Of a DNA stretch of 16,198 nt, positions 8,093-15,891 are shown piece by piece (position 1 is the stretch's first letter; each line of letters opens with the position of its first letter). The position numbers and the translations under genes are program-made. The stretch covers positions 1 through 16,198 of the forward strand of contig RXIJ01000061.1 in the NCBI GenBank assembly GCA_004212095.1, read 5' to 3'. The notes below the pieces were generated by a model, which was given only the letters and a program-made list of their open reading frames with translations, had not been told where the DNA came from and ran no database searches. The stretch is from Methanosarcinales archaeon (GTDB lineage Archaea; Halobacteriota; Methanosarcinia; Methanosarcinales; EX4572-44).

Positions 8093-9758
8093 TATCACAG
8101 GTGCAAAAGCACTGATAGAATCGCTTAAAAAAGAAAATGTTGAAGTTATATTTGGATATCCCGGAGGAGCGATGCTGCCAATATACGATGAGCTGTTTGA
8201 TGCAGACATCAGGCACATACTGGTACGACATGAGCAGGCAGCAGCCCATGCAGCAGATGGGTATGCTCGTGCGACAGGCAAAACAGGTGTATGTTTTGCA
8301 ACTTCAGGACCAGGCGGAACTAACCTTGTAACAGGTATTGCTACAGCATACATGGATTCAGTGCCAATCGTTGCTGTCACCGGGCAGGTGCCGCGCTCAC
8401 TGTTAGGGGTTGATGCGTTCCAGGAAGCAGACATTACAGGCATCACCATGCCAATTACCAAGCACAATTATCTTATAAAAAAAGCAGAGGACATTCCACG
8501 GGTCGTTAAAGAGGCTTTTTACATAGCTTCGACCGGAAGACCGGGGCCGGTGTTAATTGATATTCCAAAGGATGTTACAACTGATCTGCTTGATTTTAAT
8601 TATCCAAAAGAAGTTAATTTGAGAAGCTACAAGCCAATTGTAGCAGTGAACATCGAACAATTGAAGCAGGCAGCATCACTAATTACAGCATCAGAAAAAC
8701 CAGTGATTTATGCAGGTGGTGGAATTATTATTTCTCATGCGGCAGAGGAGTTACTACGGTTTGCAGAGTTGATTAAAGCACCAGTGACTGCTACGCTGAT
8801 GGGTAAAGGTGCATTTCCGGACGCACACCCACTTTCTGTTGGTATGCCAGGAATGCATGGTACAAAGTATGCCAACTATGCAATACAGGAATCTGATCTG
8901 ATCATTGCTGTTGGTGCACGGTTCGATGACCGGGTAACAGGCAAACTTGAGTCGTTTGCGCCATCGGCAAAGATTATCCATATCGACATTGATCCGGCAG
9001 AGATTAAAAAGAATGTTCGAGTCGATGTGCCGGTGGTTGGCGATGCAAAAACAGTCCTTACAAAGCTCACTTCTTTAATAAAACAGCATCAGCCAAAAAC
9101 CAGCGAGTGGCTTAAGCGGGTAAATAAATGGAAAAAAGATTTCCCACTGCACTATAAAAAAAATGACATGATAAAACCGCAATACGTGGTAGAGTGCATC
9201 TATGAGCTGTATCCTGATGCAGTCATTGTTACCGAAGTTGGACAGAATCAAATGTGGGCTGAGCAGTATTTCACGTATGCAAAACCACGTACCTTTATAT
9301 CCTCAGGTGGACTTGGGACCATGGGATACGGTTTTCCTGCTGCTATTGGAGCAAAAATCGGACGACCGGATGCAACTGTAATAGATATAGCAGGGGACGG
9401 CTCATTTCAAATGAACAGCCAGGAAATTGCAACAGCAGTGCAAAGTGAGATACCTGTTGTAGTTGCCATTTTAAATAACGGCTATCTTGGCATGGTACAT
9501 CAATGGCAGGAACTCTTCTTTGAAGAAAGATATTCGTCTACGGTGATTGAAGAGAGCGTGGACTTTGTCAAACTGGCAGAGGCTTATAACGCTGTCGGAC
9601 TGCGTGCAGTCAAGCCTGAAGAAGTGAAACCAATATTAAAAGAAGCAGTGGAGTCTGGTAAGCCAACTATTATTGATTTTATTATAGATAAAACCGAAAA
9701 TGTTTTCCCGATGGTACCGGCAGGTGCTGCAATAAATGAAATAATTGATCCGGAGTGA
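8082..9758 (+). CDS. ilvB: acetolactate synthase large subunit
   Basis: IlvB is the thiamine diphosphate enzyme that makes 2-acetolactate or 2-aceto-2-hydroxybutyrate, the first common step to valine, leucine and isoleucine. The 558 residues comprise three domains. The N-terminal pyrimidine-binding domain has the catalytic Glu51 in RHEQAAAHAADGYAR. A central domain follows. The C-terminal pyrophosphate-binding domain has GDG at 438-440 and the paired Asn at 465-466. The segment GPGGTNLVTG and the length are typical. The start is GTG at 8082, supported by AAGGAGAG at 8067-8074 and by an 11-base overlap with the end of cimA. The gene is followed after seven bases by ilvN. Confidence 0.97.
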   Translation: MTNNITGAKALIESLKKENVEVIFGYPGGAMLPIYDELFDADIRHILVRHEQAAAHAADGYARATGKTGVCFATSGPGGTNLVTGIATAYMDSVPIVAVTGQVPRSLLGVDAFQEADITGITMPITKHNYLIKKAEDIPRVVKEAFYIASTGRPGPVLIDIPKDVTTDLLDFNYPKEVNLRSYKPIVAVNIEQLKQAASLITASEKPVIYAGGGIIISHAAEELLRFAELIKAPVTATLMGKGAFPDAHPLSVGMPGMHGTKYANYAIQESDLIIAVGARFDDRVTGKLESFAPSAKIIHIDIDPAEIKKNVRVDVPVVGDAKTVLTKLTSLIKQHQPKTSEWLKRVNKWKKDFPLHYKKNDMIKPQYVVECIYELYPDAVIVTEVGQNQMWAEQYFTYAKPRTFISSGGLGTMGYGFPAAIGAKIGRPDATVIDIAGDGSFQMNSQEIATAVQSEIPVVVAILNNGYLGMVHQWQELFFEERYSSTVIEESVDFVKLAEAYNAVGLRAVKPEEVKPILKEAVESGKPTIIDFIIDKTENVFPMVPAGAAINEIIDPE

Positions 9759-9765
9759 AAAAATA

Positions 9766-10281
9766 ATGAGACATACGATAGCTGCCCTTGTAGAAAACAG
9801 GCCGGGTGTGTTAACAAAAGTGTCGGGGCTGTTCAGCAGGCGTCGGTTCAATATTGAAAGCCTTGCTGTAGGAGTAACCGAGAGACCTGATATTTCCCGC
9901 ATAACGATTGTTGTAGCAGGCGACAGTACTGTACTTGAACAGGTGCTAAAACAATTGAACAAGCTTATTGATATTATACATGTGACAGAGCTGTCCTCAA
10001 AGAATTCAGTCTCAAGAGAACTGGCACTGATTAAGGTAGCGGTAGATTCCGGAACACGCTCAGAGGTCATGCAAATTGTTGACGTGTTTAGGGCAAAGAT
10101 CATAGATGTTACAACAGATTCGCTTATTGTTGAGGTAACAGGTGATCGAAGCAAGGTTGCAGCAATGGAACAATTGCTCTCACGGTTTGGCATCAAAGAA
10201 CTGGTTCGAACAGGCGATATTGCACTTCACAGAGGAAGCGTAACTGCTGAAGCTATTATTGCTCAGCAAAGCGATCTGTGA
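9766..10281 (+). CDS. ilvN: acetolactate synthase small (regulatory) subunit
   Basis: This is the regulatory partner of IlvB. It stabilises the enzyme and usually confers feedback inhibition by valine. An ACT domain occupies about residues 3-76, with NRPGVLTKVSGLFSRR near the ligand site. The C-terminal small-subunit domain follows to about 165. The start is ATG at 9766, giving MRHTIAALVENRPGV and 171 residues, the usual archaeal length. GGAGTGA at 9752-9758 lies seven bases upstream and includes the ilvB stop codon. An in-frame TTG at 9745 inside ilvB would add seven residues and has no such support. The ilvC gene that often follows in such operons is missing here. Confidence 0.96.
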   Translation: MRHTIAALVENRPGVLTKVSGLFSRRRFNIESLAVGVTERPDISRITIVVAGDSTVLEQVLKQLNKLIDIIHVTELSSKNSVSRELALIKVAVDSGTRSEVMQIVDVFRAKIIDVTTDSLIVEVTGDRSKVAAMEQLLSRFGIKELVRTGDIALHRGSVTAEAIIAQQSDL

Positions 10282-10283
10282 TG

Positions 10284-10302
10284 CTGCCTGCCGTGCAGGT
10301 GG
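10284..10302 (+). terminator. hairpin immediately after ilvN
   Basis: CCTGC (10287-10291) and GCAGG (10295-10299) pair around a three-base loop. Two wobble pairs and one C-G pair extend the stem to eight pairs. It begins three bases after the ilvN stop. No U-tract follows, and archaeal termination normally relies on one, so this may be a 3'-end stabiliser rather than a terminator. Confidence 0.35.
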
Positions 10303-10316
10303 TACGGTCTTGTGCT

Positions 10317-10378
10317 ACGCCTTGGCTTAGTGTGATAAAGGAGTTACGGTTACATTCAAATAATTGGGACCAAGGCGT
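10317..10378. repeat. 9-base perfect inverted repeat with 44-base spacer
   Basis: ACGCCTTGG at 10317-10325 and CCAAGGCGT at 10370-10378 are exact reverse complements. The arms are more GC-rich than the flanking DNA. The element could be a structured 3' untranslated region, a small RNA, or the scar of a small mobile element. I see no target-site duplication. Confidence 0.55.
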
Positions 10379-10400
10379 TTACTTATGAAAACTAAAGTAA

Positions 10401-10691
10401 AGCAGAACAATTCGATTGATTTTTGCTAATCATCGAAAAGTAAGAGTGGCCGACATAGATATTCCGGATTGGTTACAAGAGAGCAAGATATGGCATATTT
10501 AAACATCAAGGGCGCTCTTAAATGAAGGAGTCTTGCCCAATGTACAGCACACAACAGCAGCTATACGATTCCGACTGGACAAGCTGGCATGTGGCCAACT
10601 TCGCTATACCTGTTGTATTTCTCAAAACTGGCACTGTCGATTTTTTTCCAGTGAAATCGCCACGCTCTTAGATTATCGTTCTCAGCGGTGA
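10401..10691 (+). pseudogene. possible decayed reading frame of unknown origin
   Basis: One frame runs from 10401 to the TGA at 10689-10691, about 96 codons, interrupted only by TAA at 10500-10502. It begins near SRTIRLIFANHRKV, includes DIDIPDWLQESKIWHI before the stop, and continues with tryptophan- and cysteine-containing segments. I do not recognise the product. A second overlapping frame, ATG at 10540 to TAG at 10671, is open for 43 codons. It has AAGGAG at 10525-10530, nine bases upstream. At most one of the two can be real, and both may be chance. Confidence 0.2.
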
Positions 10692-10715
10692 TAAATCACT
10701 TTCACGATGGAGCGC

Positions 10716-12017
10716 CTATTCTTTGCTCCCTTCATCAATCACTATATTTAACAGAGCAGCAGCAACTTCTAAGGAAGTATAGTCTTCCTGAACAAGTTTT
10801 TCAACCAGATTACTACATTTTCCAAGGTGCCCGGCATCAATAACTCCCTTAACTTTCTCTAAAAGCAGGTTTGTCCTGATCTCTTCGACATCATTTACCG
10901 AAGGAACTTTTTTGGCTATAATTTTAGTTTTTGTGAATCGTTGTATCTCTCTTATTCTATGTGCTTCCTTGCCGGTAACAAAGGTAAATGCATGCCCAGC
11001 TTTTCCTACCCTTGCCGTTCTTCCGATTCTATGTACATAATATTCATCATCGGCAGGTATGTCATAGTTAAATACAGCCTCTATATCTCCTACATCGATT
11101 CCACGGGCTGCCACATCAGTTGCCACTAAAATTTCAATCTCCCTCTTTCTGAATTTAGACATAACGCGGTCCCTCTGCTTCTGCTGCATATCCCCGTGCA
11201 GCCCATCAGCCAGATATCCTCTCACCTTCAAGCTTTCAACCAGTTCATCCACACGTCTTTTTGTATTACAAAAGACGAGTGACAATTTCAGATTGTAAAG
11301 ATCGATTAAACGAGACAGAACCTCTGTTTTTGCTTGCTGTTTGACTTCAACAAAAAATTGTTCGACATTGGAAACGGTCATCTCCTTGTGTACTAATTTT
11401 ATCAGTTGTGGGTTACTCTGATACCGTTTCGTTAATTTTAAAATGCTCTTTGGCATGGTTGCAGAAAAGAGAATGGTCTGTCTTTGCTCCGGGATATTCT
11501 TCACGATAGTTTCGATGTCGTCTCTAAATCCCATGTCAAGCATCTCATCTGCTTCATCCAGTATGATTATCTTCACATCCCCCATCTTCAAAGTGCGGCG
11601 GTCTAAATGATCCATGACGCGACCGGGAGTGCCAATAATAATCTGTACGCCCTCTTTTAATGCTTTAATCTGGCGTCCTATAGGCTGTCCGCCATAAACC
11701 GGTAAAATCCTGATGCGTTTTTTATACCTTGAAAGATTTTTCAGTTCTTCCGATACCTGTATTGCCAGTTCTCTTGTGGGGCATAAAATCACAGCCTGTA
11801 ATTTCTTATTTTTTGGGTCTATCCTTTCTAAAGTTGCAATTCCGAAAGCTGCCGTTTTGCCGGTACCTGTTTGTGCTTGTCCAATCACATCTTTTCCATC
11901 CAATAGATATGGAATGGATTGATTTTGAATGGCGGTCGGCTCTTCAAAACCCATGTCTGCGATTGCCCGATACATTTCTTTTGATAAATGTAAATCTTCA
12001 AATCCTTGACTTTCCAT
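10716..12017 (-). CDS. DEAD-box ATP-dependent RNA helicase
   Basis: This protein unwinds RNA duplexes using ATP, probably in ribosome assembly or RNA turnover. The 433 residues contain the Q motif near 22-31, motif I AQTGTGKT at 48-55, PTRELA at 80-85, TPGR at 130-133, DEAD at 154-157, SAT at 185-187, and motif VI HRIGRTAR at 329-336. After the two RecA-like domains there is only a short tail of about 75 residues. It lacks the basic or RGG extension and DbpA-type RNA-binding domain of bacterial DeaD/CsdA. Its role may resemble the cold-responsive DEAD-box proteins of methanogens, but that is inference. The start is supported by AAGGAGA on the minus strand at 12024-12030, about seven bases before the ATG. 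A gap of 110 bases separates it from the glycosyltransferase upstream, so it may have its own promoter. Confidence 0.95.
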   Translation of the reverse strand: MESQGFEDLHLSKEMYRAIADMGFEEPTAIQNQSIPYLLDGKDVIGQAQTGTGKTAAFGIATLERIDPKNKKLQAVILCPTRELAIQVSEELKNLSRYKKRIRILPVYGGQPIGRQIKALKEGVQIIIGTPGRVMDHLDRRTLKMGDVKIIILDEADEMLDMGFRDDIETIVKNIPEQRQTILFSATMPKSILKLTKRYQSNPQLIKLVHKEMTVSNVEQFFVEVKQQAKTEVLSRLIDLYNLKLSLVFCNTKRRVDELVESLKVRGYLADGLHGDMQQKQRDRVMSKFRKREIEILVATDVAARGIDVGDIEAVFNYDIPADDEYYVHRIGRTARVGKAGHAFTFVTGKEAHRIREIQRFTKTKIIAKKVPSVNDVEEIRTNLLLEKVKGVIDAGHLGKCSNLVEKLVQEDYTSLEVAAALLNIVIDEGSKE

Positions 12018-12127
12018 GTATAATCTCCTTTGCTCTTATTTGTTTGTTACCTTACTTAATATCTGGTACAATAGAATTTTTCTGGCTCTGATATTTTTTG
12101 ATATTTTCTGGTGGTGAGTAGTTATGA

Positions 12128-12862
12128 TTAATTGTTTCTTCTTTTTTGTAGCCACATTCGAATAATCTGTCTTCCCATACTATTAACATCACTAATCAAT
12201 TTAACCTTTGTACTGGCACCCTGCCTCCATCTTACAGGAAACTCCTTTACGCGATACTCTCTCTTTTGTGCCAGTACTAATAATTCCGTATCCCAGAACC
12301 AACCTTCATCCTCAATGTCATCGATTAGTTTAAAGAGCGATACCCTCTTAAATGATTTAAAACCACATTGATGGTCATATAACCTGGATTTTAGTAGAAG
12401 ACGGATGAGGGCATTAAAACATGCGCTTGCAATGCTTCGTTTTGTTGTTCGTTTAACATTGCTCTCTGGTAACATTCGTGATCCGGTAGCAATATCAAAG
12501 TCCTCCACAGATACAGCATCAATTAGTTCTTTTAAATGACTCATGTCTGTTGAAAGGTCAACATCAATATATGCCATTACATTGCCGGTTGATTTCTTAA
12601 AAGCACGCTTGAGCGATCCACCGCGCCCCATGCGATCGCCAGAGTGAAGGTGCTCTACAAAGCTATATTTTTTCGCAAGTGCTTCTGCAATCTTATCAGT
12701 TCCATCAGTGCTCCCGTCCTCTGCAAGTATTATTTCAAAGGAATCCGTGATGTTTTTTAAGGCGTCGATTGTCTTATTAACAGTATCCTCAAGCTTCTCT
12801 GCTTCATTGTATGCTGGAAGCACAAGGGTTACTGCTAACATATTTGAATCATATTTCTTCAT
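12128..12862 (-). CDS. family 2 glycosyltransferase, polyprenyl-phosphate sugar transferase type
   Basis: This is a GT-A fold enzyme that probably moves a sugar from a nucleotide donor to a lipid-phosphate carrier at the inner membrane face. It shows LPAYNEAEKL at 15-24, the donor-binding EDGSTDGT at 48-55, the metal-binding DVD at 100-102, DHQCGFK at 163-169 and WDTELL at 190-195. These are typical of the DPM1/ALG5/AglJ group. The 244 residues contain no transmembrane helix. Its ATG overlaps the end of ahbC by 14 bases, so it is the last gene of the alaR-alaT-ahbC operon. Met8 at 12841 is an alternative start that avoids the overlap. Neither has a clear Shine-Dalgarno site. The sugar and the acceptor cannot be read from sequence. 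A role in N-glycosylation or surface polysaccharide is likely. Confidence 0.9.
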   Translation of the reverse strand: MKKYDSNMLAVTLVLPAYNEAEKLEDTVNKTIDALKNITDSFEIILAEDGSTDGTDKIAEALAKKYSFVEHLHSGDRMGRGGSLKRAFKKSTGNVMAYIDVDLSTDMSHLKELIDAVSVEDFDIATGSRMLPESNVKRTTKRSIASACFNALIRLLLKSRLYDHQCGFKSFKRVSLFKLIDDIEDEGWFWDTELLVLAQKREYRVKEFPVRWRQGASTKVKLISDVNSMGRQIIRMWLQKRRNN

Positions 12863-14033
12863 ATGTCAGATAACATGCGGGATCATCTGCCCAGACGTTC
12901 CCATAGATGGCCTCTGCTCTCACGCGAAAGTTTCCGTTGCAGACATCGAACCATTTGCATCCTGCACATCTATCAGCGTTTGCTTGTATCAAAGACTTCC
13001 TATTTTTAAGACCTGCCATCAGTTCATTGCTCGTATCCACCCATATCTCGCTAAATTTTCTCTCTGTCACATTACCAAGTGAATGGTGCCGCCAGAACTG
13101 GTCAGGATATACAGAGCCATCCCATGACACACAGCCAATACCAATACCTGATGAATTTCCCTCATTCATTTTGAGAAGTTCATACACTTCCTGAGCACGT
13201 TTTTTATCTTCCTTGAGAAGTCTTTGATAAATGTAGGGACCATCACAGTGGTTGTCAACAGTTAACACTTCCATGGGAAAACCCCTCTCATGCAGTTCCT
13301 TTGTTTTATCCATGATAAGATCAACCACCCTGCGACTTTCTTCATGTGTCAGGTCCTCTTTGATTAGTTTTGAACCCCTGCCTGCATACACAAGATGGTA
13401 AAAGCAAACTCTTGGAATGTTCTCTTCTTCAAGAAGGTGAAAAATGGCTGGAATGTCTGCTACATTCTTCTTATTAATGGTAAAACGCAAGCCTACCTTG
13501 ATGTTCTCTCTTTTGCAGTTACGCATACCCTCCAGTGCGGCATCAAATGAACCTTTAACACCTCTGAATCGATCATTTGTTTCCTGCATGCCATCCAGTG
13601 ATACACCCACGTACGACAGCCCAATTTCTTTCAAACGCTTTGCCATCTCTCTGTCTATTAGTGTGCCGTTCGTCGAGATTACTGCTCGCATACCTTTTGA
13701 TATCGCGTAGGATGCAAGTTCAAAAAGGTCTTTACGCAATAAGGGTTCCCCGCCTGAGAACAGTATCACAGGCACATCAAAACGAGACAAGTCGTCGATT
13801 AATTCTCTTCCTTGTTCTGTTGTCAGCTCGTTTGTATACTCAATATCTCTTGATTGTGAATAACAGTGTATGCATCGAAGGTTGCAGCGCCTTGTTACAT
13901 TCCAGACAACAACAGGCTTCTTGTCCTTTGAGAATTGCAAGAGGTGGGATGGTAGATTACCTGATTTGCGCCCGTATCTCAAGACATCTGACGGTTCAAC
14001 GGTTCCACAGTAAAGTTTTGAAATGCCTATCAT
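12849..14033 (-). CDS. ahbC: 12,18-didecarboxysiroheme deacetylase (radical SAM heme-synthesis enzyme AhbC)
   Basis: AhbC removes two acetate side chains from 12,18-didecarboxysiroheme, giving Fe-coproporphyrin III in the siroheme-dependent route to heme b. The radical SAM cluster ligands are Cys50, Cys54 and Cys57 in CNLRCIHC. FSGGEPLLR follows near 94-102. The C-terminal cysteines, including Cys356, Cys359, Cys365 and Cys387, can hold an auxiliary iron-sulfur cluster. The opening MIGISKLYCGTVEPSD and the segment DNHCDGPYIYQRLL match AhbC as I remember it and differ from AhbD. The length of 394 residues is normal. AGGTGA at 14044-14049 (minus strand) precedes the ATG by about ten bases and contains the stop of the aminotransferase. 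Genes ahbA, ahbB and ahbD are not in the window. The organism probably makes heme. Confidence 0.88.
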   Translation of the reverse strand: MIGISKLYCGTVEPSDVLRYGRKSGNLPSHLLQFSKDKKPVVVWNVTRRCNLRCIHCYSQSRDIEYTNELTTEQGRELIDDLSRFDVPVILFSGGEPLLRKDLFELASYAISKGMRAVISTNGTLIDREMAKRLKEIGLSYVGVSLDGMQETNDRFRGVKGSFDAALEGMRNCKRENIKVGLRFTINKKNVADIPAIFHLLEEENIPRVCFYHLVYAGRGSKLIKEDLTHEESRRVVDLIMDKTKELHERGFPMEVLTVDNHCDGPYIYQRLLKEDKKRAQEVYELLKMNEGNSSGIGIGCVSWDGSVYPDQFWRHHSLGNVTERKFSEIWVDTSNELMAGLKNRKSLIQANADRCAGCKWFDVCNGNFRVRAEAIYGNVWADDPACYLTYEEI

Positions 14034-14043
14034 TTTTTATTCT

Positions 14044-15198
14044 TCACCTGTTAAGGAATTGTTCCATTCGCTCAAGTGCGATTTTTAGTTCTTCAAGTGA
14101 AGTTGCGTATGAAAATCGTATATGTCCTTCACCGCTTCTTCCAAACACACTACCTGGTACTGCTGCTACCTTCTGTTCTTTTAATAGTTGTTCTGCAAAT
14201 TGTTCTGAGTTCAGTCCGGTTGTTTGTATCGAGGGAAAGGCATAGAATGCACCCCGCGGTTCAAAGCAGTCAAGCCCGATATCGTTCAGGCGTTTTACAA
14301 ATATACGCCGGCGGTGGTTGTATTCTTTTTTCATTTTTTGCACTTCTTCTTCTCCTTTTTTCATAGCTTCAATAGCTCCCATCTGTGCTGTTACAGGTGC
14401 ACAGAGCATCGTGTATTGGTGAATCTTTGCAAGAGCGCTTAAGAGTTCCATGGGGGCAAGTGCGTAGCCTATTCTAAGTCCGGTCATTGCATGGGATTTT
14501 GAAAAGCCATTTAAAATGATGGTGCGTTCTTGCATGCCGTTTAATTCAGCGATAGTTGTGTGATTATTGTCGTAGGTTAGTTTACTGTAGACTTCATCAG
14601 AAATTATCAGGAGGTCGTGTTCGATGATTGCGTCTGCAATTTCTTCAAGGTGTTTTCGCTCCATTATTGCACCTGTTGGATTGTTTGGGTAGCTCAGTAT
14701 GATGGCTTTGGTGTCGGGTGTCACATGTTTTTTGATCTGTTCCGGGATTAATCTGAACTCGTCTTCTCGAAACGTTTCAATGGGTATTGGTTTTCCGCCT
14801 GCAAAGGATACACAGGGTTTATATGATACATACGATGGTTCCGGAACCAGTACCGACTCGCCTGGGTTGATTACGGCTCGTAGTGCAAGATCTGCCGCTT
14901 CACTGACTCCTGTTGTAATCAGAGTTTCGTCCGACTGATACGAAAGATGATAATTTCTGTAGAAATCTTCACAAATCAGTTCTCTGAGTTCGATTAAACC
15001 CTGGTTAGGTGTGTAACTGGTGTAGCCTTTTTCCAGTGAATAAATACAGGTCTCTCTGATGTGCCAGGGTGTTACAAAATCAGGTTCTCCAACACCAAGT
15101 GATATAATATCATCTCTGCCTGTTACAAGATCAAAGAATCGTCTGATTCCGGAGGGTGGAACACTTTGAACGATTTCTGATATTTTGTTACGATGCAC
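14044..15198 (-). CDS. class I/II PLP-dependent aminotransferase, AlaT-like
   Basis: This enzyme transfers an amino group between an amino acid and a 2-oxoacid. The 384 residues include GVGEPDF near 35-41, YTSYTPNQG near 59-67, SYPNNPTGA near 169-177, and the PLP lysine in NGFSKSHAMTGLRIGY. Near-continuous similarity to Bacillus subtilis AlaT (YugH), and the Lrp-type gene directly upstream in the same order as alaR-alaT, favour pyruvate-to-alanine transamination. Aspartate or aromatic specificity cannot be excluded. The start is GTG at 15198, preceded on the minus strand by AGGTGA at 15205-15210, six bases away. It lies 13 bases after the regulator stop and ten bases before ahbC, so these genes form one operon. 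Confidence 0.92.
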   Translation of the reverse strand: MHRNKISEIVQSVPPSGIRRFFDLVTGRDDIISLGVGEPDFVTPWHIRETCIYSLEKGYTSYTPNQGLIELRELICEDFYRNYHLSYQSDETLITTGVSEAADLALRAVINPGESVLVPEPSYVSYKPCVSFAGGKPIPIETFREDEFRLIPEQIKKHVTPDTKAIILSYPNNPTGAIMERKHLEEIADAIIEHDLLIISDEVYSKLTYDNNHTTIAELNGMQERTIILNGFSKSHAMTGLRIGYALAPMELLSALAKIHQYTMLCAPVTAQMGAIEAMKKGEEEVQKMKKEYNHRRRIFVKRLNDIGLDCFEPRGAFYAFPSIQTTGLNSEQFAEQLLKEQKVAAVPGSVFGRSGEGHIRFSYATSLEELKIALERMEQFLNR

Positions 15199-15211
15199 CT
15201 AAGGTCACCTG

Positions 15212-15718
15212 TTAAGGAGTTATGGACAATCTTTCAGGCTTTTTTTCATCAAACAGGATTGCTCCGTTTTCCTTGTATGTTTTGAGCACAAAATGTGTTG
15301 CAGTGCCATGTATTTGTTCAAGTGGCGCAATTTTTTCCGCAACAAAAAAAGCTACTTCTTTCATACTTTTACCTCGCACGGTAAGTGAAAGGTCATAGTC
15401 GCCAGATATGAGACGAACCGAGAGCACCTCTGGGAAACCTGCAATTCGCTCGGCAACCGCATCATAGCCTCTTCGATCTTCAAGAGCCACATTAAGTTCT
15501 ATTACAGCATACACATATTCTTCACCAACTGCGTCCCAGTCAACAATTGTTCGATAGCCGCGAATAATCCCACTGTTTTCAAGCTCCCATATATCTTTGA
15601 TAACCTCTTCAATATCCATACCAAGCATGACAGCAAGATCATCTGGCAAAATCCCTGGATCATGCTCAAGAACTTCTAGCATCTCTTTCATTTCCCTGAC
15701 GTTTTTCATCACAAACAC
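15212..15718 (-). CDS. Lrp/AsnC-family transcriptional regulator, AlaR-like
   Basis: This is a DNA-binding regulator that probably senses an amino acid and controls its own operon. A winged helix-turn-helix covers about residues 10-58. A C-terminal RAM effector domain lies at about 68-148, with VAERIAGFPEVLSV and ISGDYDLSL. The tail, HFVLKTYKENGAILF followed by a charged end, closely resembles B. subtilis AlaR (YugG). The start is either GTG at 15718, which would be nearly leaderless given the TATA-like box at 15742-15750, or ATG at 15709 after a leader of about ten bases. Neither has a Shine-Dalgarno site. AhbA and AhbB of the heme route also have an Lrp-like fold. The resemblance to AlaR and the adjacent alaT make that reading unlikely here. 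Confidence 0.93.
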   Translation of the reverse strand: MFVMKNVREMKEMLEVLEHDPGILPDDLAVMLGMDIEEVIKDIWELENSGIIRGYRTIVDWDAVGEEYVYAVIELNVALEDRRGYDAVAERIAGFPEVLSVRLISGDYDLSLTVRGKSMKEVAFFVAEKIAPLEQIHGTATHFVLKTYKENGAILFDEKKPERLSITP

Positions 15719-15723
15719 TGCAG

Positions 15724-15739
15724 GTATTAATACATGTAT
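15724..15739. promoter_or_regulatory. two overlapping 10-base palindromes, putative alaR operator
   Basis: GTATTAATAC (15724-15733) and ATACATGTAT (15730-15739) are each perfectly symmetric and share four bases. They fill the gap between the TATA-like box and the alaR start. A dimeric Lrp-type protein bound there would block transcription, so autoregulation is likely. A related ACATGT core in TTACATGTTA lies at 15852-15861, about 120 bases further upstream. Confidence 0.5.
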
Positions 15740-15741
15740 CC

Positions 15742-15750
15742 TTTATAATT
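15742..15750 (-). promoter_or_regulatory. putative TATA box of the alaR-alaT-ahbC-glycosyltransferase operon
   Basis: On the minus strand this reads AATTATAAA, centred about 28 bases upstream of the GTG at 15718. That spacing predicts initiation at or just before the start codon and a leaderless or nearly leaderless message. Confidence 0.5.
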
Positions 15751-15891
15751 ATTCCGAAAAGTATGAGATTACACATAGATTAATTTCTCACAAGTAAACT
15801 CTGTAATTCAAGTTAGGTAGCCCACAATAAGTAACCTACCAGATGCAGCGATTACATGTTACTCCCCTCTGGCATAATCTATAGAACCTGT

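Larger units (their letters stand above)
10282..10715. other. 434-base gene-poor region between ilvN and the convergent helicase gene
   Basis: No recognised gene is present. The region holds a hairpin just after ilvN, a 9-base inverted repeat at 10317-10378, and a frame at 10401-10691 broken by one stop. It also has a T-run at 10641-10647 that could end plus-strand transcription, and GTGAAA/TTTCAC arms at 10651-10656 and 10700-10705. It lies between convergent transcription units, so termination signals on both strands are expected. Confidence 0.6.

Noticed and set aside
9745..9765. TTG at 9745 as the ilvN start
   Set aside because: It lies inside ilvB and adds an atypical extension. The ATG at 9766 has GGAGTGA at the right distance and gives the usual length.
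15212..15718. Lrp-like protein as AhbA/AhbB siroheme decarboxylase, given ahbC in the same operon
   Set aside because: The C-terminal tail and overall sequence resemble AlaR, the next gene is an AlaT-like aminotransferase in the same order as in alaR-alaT, and only one such protein is present.
15811..15840. AGGTAG/CTACC repeat near 15815-15840 as a hairpin
   Set aside because: Only five bases pair as a true inverted repeat. The apparent extension is a shuffled rather than complementary match.
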